Shown here: positions 57,053-64,000 of the stretch, in pieces | Layout of the letters: the number at the start of each line of letters is the position of its first letter | How positions within the stretch are numbered: the stretch's first letter is position 1 | Assembly (NCBI GenBank): GCA_903827375.1 | Contig: CAIKHZ010000030.1 | Location: 62,001 to 126,000, forward strand | From: Akkermansiaceae bacterium | Lineage (GTDB): Bacteria; Verrucomicrobiota; Verrucomicrobiia; Verrucomicrobiales; Akkermansiaceae | Direction: 5' to 3' | DNA: 64,000 bases | Program-made: the position numbers and the translations under genes | The notes under the pieces: model-generated | The model's database searches: none | What the model was told of the DNA's origin: nothing | What the model saw: the letters and a program-made list of their open reading frames with translations, nothing else

Positions 57053-57553
57053 GTGAAAGCCCACGAAATTTACTCCGCCGTCGATCCCGCCATTGTCACC
57101 CAAATGCTCGATTGGTTTCGTGCCAACGACCGCAATGTGTACAAATCGGCCGTGGCCACCCTTGCCGGCAACCGCAAGCTGCGCCCGGTGTTCGTCCAGA
57201 AAAAATCCCTGCCCGAGCAGTATGCATGGATTCATAAGACCATGAAACTCAACGCCTGCGACACCATCGGAGAGCACCTGCTCCAGGCCTATCTGATGGC
57301 CGGGCAGCAATCATTGCTCGGGATGTTCTGCGATGGCATGGGCATTCCACACGACGGCAAAGGCTCAGTCGTGGGTGATTTACCCAAACGCCTCGATCCA
57401 GAGCGCTTAACGGAAACCGTCGATCGACTGCTCGGGCTGTTTGAGCCAAAGTTGTTCGCCGTTTACCTGCATTGCTTCAACCTGCAGGTGCCCGGCGGCT
57501 GGACCGACTTATCGGAAAAGCTTGCGAGCGACACCCGCCTCGCGCTCGCCTGA
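57053..57553 (+). CDS. Conserved-looking protein of unknown function
   Basis: 166 residues from a GTG start (KAHEIYSAVDPAIVTQMLDWF). Entirely soluble and helical-looking, with LRPVFVQKKSLPEQYAWIHK and GMFCDGMGIPHDGKGSVVGD, the latter rich in Gly/Asp/His. I recognise no family. It sits alone between the Bat operon and miaB on the same strand. The codon usage and length make it a real gene. Confidence 0.8.
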   Translation: MKAHEIYSAVDPAIVTQMLDWFRANDRNVYKSAVATLAGNRKLRPVFVQKKSLPEQYAWIHKTMKLNACDTIGEHLLQAYLMAGQQSLLGMFCDGMGIPHDGKGSVVGDLPKRLDPERLTETVDRLLGLFEPKLFAVYLHCFNLQVPGGWTDLSEKLASDTRLALA

Positions 57554-57674
57554 GCCGTCGCATCCCCTACCCAGCCCTTGCGTGCAGCCCGCTGTGCTGC
57601 GCATGGGTCCCGGCGCTGCAATCCTCCCGTTTTCCAGCGTCCCAACATTTCGATTTCCAGCATTTCCCGTCTTC

Positions 57675-59045
57675 ATGCCCAAGGTCCACGTCAGAACCTA
57701 TGGCTGCCAGATGAATGAGCGCGATTCCGAACAGGTCGCGCAAATGTTCATCGAAGGTGGCTACACCGTCACGGCCAACGAGGCCGAGGCCGATGCCATT
57801 CTCATCAACACTTGCTCGGTGCGCGATCAGGCGGAACAAAAGGCCCTCGGTAAAATGGGAATGCTCGCGGCGCACCGCCGGACTCGGCCGCATGTGGTGT
57901 ATGGATTCATGGGCTGCATGGCCCAATCCCGAGGCGACGAACTGCTGGCTCGCTTTGCCCACCTGGATTTGGTGATTGGCACCCAAAAATACCACAAGGT
58001 GTTTGCTTACGTCGATGCCATCCTTCGCCAGCGCTTGGAAGCCCGCATGGACGATCCAGCGCTGGCCCTCATGGGCGGCACGGTCTGCGACATCGCCGAG
58101 GAGGATGGTTCGCAAAATACGATCCGCGACCACCAGCCCAAGCCGCTCCAGGCCACGGCGTTCGTCTCCATCATGCAAGGCTGCAACATGCGCTGCACCT
58201 TCTGCATCGTCCCGGATACCCGTGGCAGGGAGCGCAGTCGGCCCATCCGTGAAATCGTCGCGGAGGTCCGCCAACTCGCCGCTCAGGGAGTGCGTGAGGT
58301 CACGCTGTTAGGCCAGATCGTCAATCTGTACGGTCGCAGTGAGTTTGCACGAGTTGAGGGCAAGTCGCCGTTTGTGCAACTGCTCGAGGCGGTGCATGAC
58401 GTCGATGGCATCGAGCGCATCCGCTTCACTTCGCCCCATCCCATCGGCTACCGGGAAGATTTGGTGCGTGCCTTCACCTACCTCCCAAAACTCTGCTCGC
58501 ATATCCATTTCCCCATGCAGAGCGGCTCGGACCGCATCCTCGAGGCCATGCGCAGGCCATACAAAAGTGAAAAATTCATCGCAATTTGCGAGGCCATGCA
58601 AGCGGCCCGCAGTGACCTGGCCATCACCACCGATGTGATCGTCGGTTTTCCCGGTGAGACTGAGGAGGATTTCCAGGCCAGCGTGGATACGGTGGAGCGT
58701 CTGCAATTTGACAACGCCTTTGTTTTCCGTTACTCGCAGCGCCGCAACACCCCGGCCGCTGAGTTGCCCGGACAACTCAGCGAGCCCATCAAAGAACAGC
58801 GCAACCAGATTTTACTGGAAACCGTCAACCGCATCGCCATCGCCAAGCACCAGGCTCTCGTCGGCACCCGCCAGCTGGTGCTCTGCGAAGGCCTGTCCAA
58901 AAACAACAGCGCACGCTTGAGCGGCCGCACCAGCCAAAACAAAAGTGTCGTCTTCGAGGGCGACGCATCCCGCCTAACGGGCCAGCTGCTAGACCTGCAC
59001 ATCGACCACTCCACTGGCTTCACCCTCTACGGCAACGTTTGCTGA
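57675..59045 (+). CDS. miaB: tRNA-2-methylthio-N6-isopentenyladenosine synthase
   Basis: 456 residues; adds the methylthio group at position 37 of tRNAs reading UNN codons. The N-terminal auxiliary-cluster cysteines lie in TYGCQMNERDSEQ, LINTCSVRDQAEQK and GFMGCMAQ. The radical-SAM motif is C170-x3-C174-x2-C177 (GCNMRCTFCIVP). A C-terminal TRAM domain (LVLCEGLSKNNSARLSGRT) completes the family. The frame is open upstream, but homologues begin at MPKVHVRTYGC. Confidence 0.97.
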   Translation: MPKVHVRTYGCQMNERDSEQVAQMFIEGGYTVTANEAEADAILINTCSVRDQAEQKALGKMGMLAAHRRTRPHVVYGFMGCMAQSRGDELLARFAHLDLVIGTQKYHKVFAYVDAILRQRLEARMDDPALALMGGTVCDIAEEDGSQNTIRDHQPKPLQATAFVSIMQGCNMRCTFCIVPDTRGRERSRPIREIVAEVRQLAAQGVREVTLLGQIVNLYGRSEFARVEGKSPFVQLLEAVHDVDGIERIRFTSPHPIGYREDLVRAFTYLPKLCSHIHFPMQSGSDRILEAMRRPYKSEKFIAICEAMQAARSDLAITTDVIVGFPGETEEDFQASVDTVERLQFDNAFVFRYSQRRNTPAAELPGQLSEPIKEQRNQILLETVNRIAIAKHQALVGTRQLVLCEGLSKNNSARLSGRTSQNKSVVFEGDASRLTGQLLDLHIDHSTGFTLYGNVC

Positions 59046-59159
59046 CTTCCGGTGCTGCGGCTGCTGTGGGGCATGCCTCCAGAATATCCGGCGCAGCTTT
59101 TTTACAAATTCCTGAGATTTATGGACAAATCCACTCCTGGCTGGCGTACTCCCTCAGTT

Positions 59160-59909
59160 ATGAAACAACTCAGATACCTCCCGCTGGTGGCCTTCGCCGC
59201 CCAAATGCTTGTTTCCCCCACATTCGCCGCCGACGGCAAAGCCGCCAAAGCGAAAGGCAAAGAAGGGGCTCCGGCCGAAGCTCACAATCTGAGCGAATGG
59301 CACTTCGGCGAGGTATTGTTTGGCAGCAAACCCTCTGACGCCGAACTCAAGGGCAAGGTGGTGGTGCTTGAATGCTGGGGCGTGCATTGTCCGCCCTGCA
59401 TCGCCTCGCTGCCCCACCTGGCAGAGCTCGACAAGAAATTCCGGGACAAGGGGTTGTGCATCATCGGTGCCGAGAGCCAAAATAGCTCCAAGGAAGCGAT
59501 CAAACCGCTGTTGGATAACGCCAAGGTGCAGTACGCCATCACCGCCGGGGCCAATGGACCCATCGCCTTCAATGCCATCCCACGCTGCTTTATCTTCGAT
59601 GCCCAGGGCGCGCTCGTTTACGATGGCTATCCTGCCGGGGCGGGCTTCGAAAAAACCATCAAGGACTCGCTTAGCAAAGTCAAAGCCGGCGGATCCGCAG
59701 AGGCTCCAGCTGTGGCTTCCGGGCCATTGGTTCCAACCAGAGCTTGGACCAATAGCGATGGCCGCGAGATCCGCGCAGCCGTTACCAAGGTGGATGCCAC
59801 CAGCGTGACGTTCCTGATGCCCAATTCAAAGGAAGTCGTCTATCCTTTGGACAAACTCTCCGAGGACTCTCGCACCGCACTTGCCTTGGCCACCCAGCCC
59901 AAGAAGTAA
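59160..59909 (+). CDS. Exported thioredoxin-like protein with SHD1-type tail
   Basis: 249 residues. A signal peptide (MKQLRYLPLVAFAAQMLVSPTFAAD) is followed by a TlpA/redoxin fold with the active site C77-P-P-C80 (ECWGVHCPPCIASLPHLAEL) and IGAESQNSSKEA. After about residue 180 comes an SHD1-type module (RAWTNSDGREIRAAVTKVD and YPLDKLSEDSRTAL), an association I know from PVC bacteria. It is a periplasmic thiol-disulfide protein. A c-type haem protein gene starts 16 bases later, so the pair may act together in haem or disulfide handling. Confidence 0.9.
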   Translation: MKQLRYLPLVAFAAQMLVSPTFAADGKAAKAKGKEGAPAEAHNLSEWHFGEVLFGSKPSDAELKGKVVVLECWGVHCPPCIASLPHLAELDKKFRDKGLCIIGAESQNSSKEAIKPLLDNAKVQYAITAGANGPIAFNAIPRCFIFDAQGALVYDGYPAGAGFEKTIKDSLSKVKAGGSAEAPAVASGPLVPTRAWTNSDGREIRAAVTKVDATSVTFLMPNSKEVVYPLDKLSEDSRTALALATQPKK

Positions 59910-59925
59910 GCGCAGCATCCAGTTG

Positions 59926-61254
59926 ATGACATCTAAAACCCAATCCCACATCCAAGCCATCGGAAAACCGATGGCCGCAGCTGTGCTTCTGGCAGCCGCT
60001 GGATGGCTCCACGGCCAGGACATCCCGGATTACGAGCAGCCACCCGTTAGCTATTCGGCGACGCCTGCAAATGATGCCCTGGCAAAACTGCGCCAACGCA
60101 TCGCCTCAGGCGAACTGGCATTTGCCGGCAGTGACAAACAGGCATTGCAAACATTGTTGGATGTGCTCGATGTGCCGACCGCCAGCCAAATTCTGGTATT
60201 TTCCAAGACCAGCCTGCAGCGGGCTCGGATTCGTCCGGATCGCCCCCGCGCCCTGTATTTTTCCGACTCTGTTTATGTGGGCTGGGTTCCGGGTGGATTG
60301 ATGGAGGTGACGGCTATCGATCCACAACTCGGCCCTGTCTTCTACTCGTTCGCATTGGATCCTGCACGCAAGCAGCCACCCGTCATCGAGCGCGATTCTG
60401 ACTGCCTTCGCTGCCACGGCGGCACCTTTGTGCGCGACATTCCAGGACTCTTCACCCGCTCGATTTTCCCCGATGCCAGTGGCGAACCGATGCTGCGCCA
60501 CGGCAGTGTGCTCGTCGATGACGAGACGCCGTTCGAGCAACGCTGGGGCGGTTGGTATGTGACGGGCTATCAGGGCAAGCCCGCCCATCGCGGCAATGTG
60601 TGCGGCTCCGAACAAGCCGAACAACTCGTATTCACCCCTACGCCGCAGCGACCCGAGAAATTGACTGGGTTTTTCGCTACCGGGGACTACCCCAGAGCCA
60701 CCAGTGACGTCGTGGCCTTACTCGTTTTCCAGCACCAACTGGCGATGCATAACTCCATCACCGCAGCAGGCCTCATGTACCGGAAAATGCTCGCCTATCA
60801 ACACGAGTTGCAGACCAGCCTCAAGGAGCCCGTCACCGATGAACCCGCTTATGATAGCGTCCGAAGCGTGGTGTCCGGGGTGGCCCAGGACGTCGTTGAC
60901 CACCTGTTATTCCGGCGGGCCACCGCCCTGCCGGAGGGCATCATCGGCAACCCTGATTTCAAACAAGCCTTTGCCCGAGGCGCACCGCGTAGCTCCACTG
61001 GCCATTCCCTCAAAGACCTGCAACTCCATGACCGGCTTATGCTCCAGCGCTGCAGCTTCCTGATCTACTCGGAAAGTTTCCTCGCCCTGCCCACCACCCT
61101 CAAAAACCGCATCCTCGACCGCCTCCTAACCGCCCTTCGCTCCCGCGATCCCAAGGACCGCTACTCCTACATCCCGGCCGAAGAAAAACAACGGATCCAC
61201 GACATCCTCATCGAAACCCATCCCGACACACGCCGACGCTCTGAAAACCACTGA
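59926..61254 (+). CDS. Exported single-haem c-type protein of unknown function
   Basis: 442 residues. An N-terminal hydrophobic segment (KPMAAAVLLAAAGWLHGQ) fits a signal peptide. One haem c site C160-L-R-C163-H164 (SDCLRCHGGTF) occurs in a large domain with conserved-looking RPRALYFSDSVYVGWVPGG and WGGWYVTGYQGKPAHRGN. The rest is helical and unrecognised. It is much larger than a simple cytochrome c and probably an oxidoreductase or electron carrier in the periplasm. Sits 16 bases after the thioredoxin-like gene. Confidence 0.82.
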   Translation: MTSKTQSHIQAIGKPMAAAVLLAAAGWLHGQDIPDYEQPPVSYSATPANDALAKLRQRIASGELAFAGSDKQALQTLLDVLDVPTASQILVFSKTSLQRARIRPDRPRALYFSDSVYVGWVPGGLMEVTAIDPQLGPVFYSFALDPARKQPPVIERDSDCLRCHGGTFVRDIPGLFTRSIFPDASGEPMLRHGSVLVDDETPFEQRWGGWYVTGYQGKPAHRGNVCGSEQAEQLVFTPTPQRPEKLTGFFATGDYPRATSDVVALLVFQHQLAMHNSITAAGLMYRKMLAYQHELQTSLKEPVTDEPAYDSVRSVVSGVAQDVVDHLLFRRATALPEGIIGNPDFKQAFARGAPRSSTGHSLKDLQLHDRLMLQRCSFLIYSESFLALPTTLKNRILDRLLTALRSRDPKDRYSYIPAEEKQRIHDILIETHPDTRRRSENH

Positions 61255-61280
61255 ATTGAGCCGCTGACATTCTCCGCAGC

Positions 61281-62831
61281 CTACTCGCGCAGCGTCAGGG
61301 CACCGGTGGGGCAAACGGCGACGGCGGCGCGGGCGGCTTCCAGAAGACCGTCGCGCATGGATTCGTGGAATGGAACACCGAGGTGTACGTCGAAGCCGCG
61401 GCCGATGAACGTCAGGCCGAGGGCCTCTTTGTGGTCGCCAGCGACCTTGATGCAATTGCCACAACGGATGCACTTGCCCGCCTCGAAGCGCACCAGGGGA
61501 TGCTCGACATTGCGTTGGTAGCGCATCCGCTCGCCACTGGTGAACCGATGGAGATTTACGTCGTAATCGATGGCAAGTTGGCGCAACTTGCAGACATCGG
61601 CCTTGGCGCAATTGCACAGGACACAGCGGGAGGATTCTTCGATGGCTCGACCAATATCGATGCCCATTGTCTTGGCCCCGGCGCGAGGCGCGGCACTCGC
61701 CTCCTGCATGAAATCCGCCATCTCCGGATCCGCCAACTTGCCCATGAACACGCTGAATGGTTTGGCCGGGCGCCGCACCGGCTGGCTCGTCAGGTATTGC
61801 TCAATGCAGCGGGCCGCCGCCTTGCCATCAGCCACCGAACTGACCGGATGCCCGCCCGGTCGCAGGGCGCGCCCTGCGACAAAAACACCCGACTGCGAAG
61901 TCATCATCGACTCCTTGTCTGCAGCAAATTTGTTGCCCTCGCAGGTCAGGCCCAGGGCCGCTGCCTGGGCGTGGGAGCCAGGGCCGGTGGCAAGAAGGAC
62001 CGCCCCGAACGTGCCTGTCAGCTCGGCGAGTCCGGCGGCATCGGCGATGCGGGTGGCATTGCGGAATGTGACGCCTGAGCGATCAAGGAGGCGCAACTCC
62101 GCAGCTAACAAACCTGGCGGCAGATCCGGATAGGCGGCGCGCAGGGTGGCGGCCGGCTCTGGGTTTTGGTCGATGACCGTGCTTGCGTACCCTTGCTGGG
62201 CTAAAAACCACGCGGCGCTCAGGCCAGTGAAGCCGGATCCTATGATGGCCACCTGACCCAAGCGATCGACCGAGCGCAGCGGCGGCCGCGGGTTGCCGGC
62301 CGCCAGCTCGGTATCGATGGCGTGCACCACCAATTCGGCAATGGCCACCGACTCATCGTGCACACCGCGGCGACACCCGCTTTCGCAAGGGCGATGGCAA
62401 ATCCGACACAGAATACCCGCCAACGCCAGATCGCGCCGGGCGACGGCGGCCGCCATCCCGAGGTCGCCGCCACGCATGTGTTTGAGAATGGCCGGAATCC
62501 CAAGATGCGCCGGACAAATCCGCTGGCAAGGCGACAGGCAATCGCCGAGATGATCGCTGAATAACAACTCAAGGGCCATCCGGCGGGTGTCACGCACTTC
62601 CGGCGTGTCGTGCTCCACCTCCATGCCATCCACCACACGTGACCCACAGGCCGGGATGAATTGGCCGTTATGCTTGAGTTTGACGGCGCAAACCATGCAC
62701 GAGGCACCCGCCTCAAAACCCTCAAGATAGCACAATGTCGGAATCTCAATGCCCGCCGCACGCGCGGCCTGCAGGATTGTCTCTCCCGGCTTGGCCTCAA
62801 TACGCTGGTTGTCAATAGTTAGATATGGCAT
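61281..62831 (-). CDS. 2Fe-2S / FAD / ferredoxin-domain oxidoreductase
   Basis: 516 residues. Residues 1-78 form a plant-type 2Fe-2S ferredoxin (C34, C45, C48, C62). Next is a NuoG-like Cys/His segment (DHLGDCLSPCQRIC) and a GltD-like 4Fe-4S part (AGILCRICHRPCESGCRR). A nucleotide-binding domain follows with GSGFTGLSAAWFLAQQGY, then CVLCNCAKADVCK and a late CIRCGNCIKVAGDHK. The protein resembles NAD(P)H-linked subunits of hydrogenases, formate dehydrogenases or glutamate synthase, but no such partner is nearby. Cytoplasmic. It follows the GT4 gene by 64 bases on the same strand. Confidence 0.85.
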   Translation of the reverse strand: MPYLTIDNQRIEAKPGETILQAARAAGIEIPTLCYLEGFEAGASCMVCAVKLKHNGQFIPACGSRVVDGMEVEHDTPEVRDTRRMALELLFSDHLGDCLSPCQRICPAHLGIPAILKHMRGGDLGMAAAVARRDLALAGILCRICHRPCESGCRRGVHDESVAIAELVVHAIDTELAAGNPRPPLRSVDRLGQVAIIGSGFTGLSAAWFLAQQGYASTVIDQNPEPAATLRAAYPDLPPGLLAAELRLLDRSGVTFRNATRIADAAGLAELTGTFGAVLLATGPGSHAQAAALGLTCEGNKFAADKESMMTSQSGVFVAGRALRPGGHPVSSVADGKAAARCIEQYLTSQPVRRPAKPFSVFMGKLADPEMADFMQEASAAPRAGAKTMGIDIGRAIEESSRCVLCNCAKADVCKLRQLAIDYDVNLHRFTSGERMRYQRNVEHPLVRFEAGKCIRCGNCIKVAGDHKEALGLTFIGRGFDVHLGVPFHESMRDGLLEAARAAVAVCPTGALTLRE

Positions 62832-62895
62832 GGCTGGCTTGGATCATTGTGGCGGCTAATAAGAACGTGGCGTTTCTTTCCTCAAATTGCACGGA

Positions 62896-64000
62896 CTATG
62901 TGCTAGGACTTGGGCTATCCTGCCCGGAAACTGGGGCGGCGGGCAGGGTGTCCGCGCCAGATGTTAGAACCTGCCGAGCCAGTGCCAGGAAACCATCCCG
63001 CATGACACTGACGTCATAGAATTGCTCGGCCGCACGGCGACTTGCTGCAGCCATCGCGCCCAGTTTCCCGGGCTGCCCGAGAAGGCCCTGCCAGGCGTGA
63101 GCCAGGGCAATGGCATCCAGACTTGCGGGATGTGCCGAACTAACAGAATTACCCGGAGCGCCTGAGCCCCTTGAAGGCACCAATACGCCAACCCCGGCGC
63201 GAGCGATGATCTCGGGAAACGAGGCACTCGCTGGTAGCACCACCGGCACCCCGCAGGCCATGGCCTCAATCACATATAAGCCGAATGCCTCCGGATAGAG
63301 CGCTGGCACCGAAAACACACTCAGCCCAGCGAGCATCGCAGCCTTGTCCACCCGCGAAATATTCGTTTGCCAGCACGCTTGGTCGGTTAGCCCGGCCACC
63401 GCCAAACGTTGCTGCAACTCCGCAATCAGAACGTGATTGCCAGCGGTGGCGGCACCGGCCAAATGCAGCCGCGCATCGGGATGTCCCAGCACGCCACGCA
63501 AGTAAATAAAGGCATCAACCATCACCTCCAAGCCCTTTTCACGACACATGCGCGCCAGATAGCCAATGACCGGCGGCCCAGTCTTGGAGGCCTGCGGGAC
63601 ATATCCAGCGAGGTCAATCCCGTTAGGTATAACATGAATCGTTAGATCATTTGGCCCTAGCCGCTGTTGCATCAAATCGGCATAGAATGCGCTTGGTGAG
63701 ATAAGAGCATCGGCTTCGCGAACCCGCAGTGCCAGATCGCGCCAACATTCGTCGCGGTAGGGATCGGGCAAGCCGTCGAGAAACGAATCTTCGCCCTGGA
63801 AGCAACAGATGACCTTGACGGCTCCGAGGCGCCGCTTGAGTTCACGGATCAGGCCGGCCTGGAGGACGGTGGAGAGACAGAGGATATCGGGCGGATCGAG
63901 TTGCAGCCAGTTGCAGAGTTTATCCAACTCCTTGGCGAAACGATCATCCTCCAGCCGCAGCATCGCCAACGTCAGCTCGCCTTGGTCGCGGGCCGAGGTC
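62896..64000 (-). CDS. Family GT4 glycosyltransferase, 5' truncated
   Basis: At least 367 residues; the frame is open to the window edge (reading SARDQGELTLAMLRLED), so the N-terminus lies beyond. The C-terminal Rossmann half has VIPNGIDLAGYVPQ, GYLARMCREKGLEVMVDAF, and the nucleotide-sugar site PEAFGLYVIEAMACGVPVVLP, as in GT-B fold family 4 enzymes. It transfers a sugar from an NDP-donor, probably to a lipid or polysaccharide. A TTG at 63967-63969 is not the start, because homologous sequence continues upstream. Confidence 0.9.
   Translation of the reverse strand, partial: TSARDQGELTLAMLRLEDDRFAKELDKLCNWLQLDPPDILCLSTVLQAGLIRELKRRLGAVKVICCFQGEDSFLDGLPDPYRDECWRDLALRVREADALISPSAFYADLMQQRLGPNDLTIHVIPNGIDLAGYVPQASKTGPPVIGYLARMCREKGLEVMVDAFIYLRGVLGHPDARLHLAGAATAGNHVLIAELQQRLAVAGLTDQACWQTNISRVDKAAMLAGLSVFSVPALYPEAFGLYVIEAMACGVPVVLPASASFPEIIARAGVGVLVPSRGSGAPGNSVSSAHPASLDAIALAHAWQGLLGQPGKLGAMAAASRRAAEQFYDVSVMRDGFLALARQVLTSGADTLPAAPVSGQDSPSPST

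Overview
The window reads as chromosomal DNA of a GC-rich bacterium of the PVC group, most likely Verrucomicrobiota. The pointers are a Verru_Chthon cassette A-type protein, paired DUF1080 proteins, an SHD1-type tail on a thioredoxin-like protein, WXXGXW-repeat and PEGA/FGE-like proteins, a three-part F5/8C + hydrazine-synthase-alpha-like + FGE-like fusion, and intergenic hairpin repeats of a type I associate with PVC genomes. Few starts have a clear Shine-Dalgarno. No rRNA, tRNA, CRISPR array, prophage or insertion sequence was recognised.

Layout. 1-975 is the 3' end of an M3 oligopeptidase, converging on a dnaK-groS-groL chaperone operon (minus strand, 5191-1156). 5592-16306 holds large secreted glycan-related proteins: a sialate O-acetylesterase/GH29 fusion, the three-part cytochrome-like fusion, and a GH78-type rhamnosidase. 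16381-19956 carries a tandem CDGSH iron-sulfur protein, a CvfB-like S1 protein and two DUF1080 proteins. 20054-28107 (minus) has a WXXGXW surface protein, a ferritin-like protein, an unknown exported protein and a very large pilin-like Verru_Chthon protein. 28298-35582 (plus) is a compact run of four secreted enzymes (M60-type protease, GH37/63-like, GH89, GH65/95-like). 35832-39567 (minus) has an OsmC protein and an ECF sigma factor overlapping a Ser/Thr kinase-PEGA-FGE gene. 39936-48523 mixes housekeeping genes (metallophosphoesterase, thyA-folA, ribD, fabF, a YbgC-type thioesterase, rsmI) with a lipoprotein and a GH5 cellulase. 48898-56915 is a MoxR/Bat (aerotolerance) operon with two fusion genes. 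57053-64000 has an unknown gene, miaB, a thioredoxin/c-type haem protein pair, a multi-cluster flavo-iron-sulfur protein and a truncated GT4 glycosyltransferase.

How the genes fit together. The secreted hydrolases (GH29, sialate esterase, GH78, GH89, GH5, GH65/95-like, GH37/63-like, M60 protease) suggest stepwise breakdown of complex, partly acetylated, fucose-, rhamnose- and GlcNAc-containing glycans or glycoproteins. There are no SusC/D-type transporters or sulfatases in the window. The Bat operon, chaperones and periplasmic redox proteins belong to envelope and stress functions. The sigma factor/kinase pair is a self-contained signalling unit.

DNA-level signals that gene annotation does not explain: the pentamer CTAAC/GTTAG is strongly preferred over its neighbours in both strands and all contexts; GTTT/GTTA microsatellites sit directly before both chaperonin start codons; two GACA-N3-TGTC dyads lie upstream of dnaK; and two compact clusters of interlocking inverted repeats (5440-5491 and 35663-35742) could be structured RNAs.
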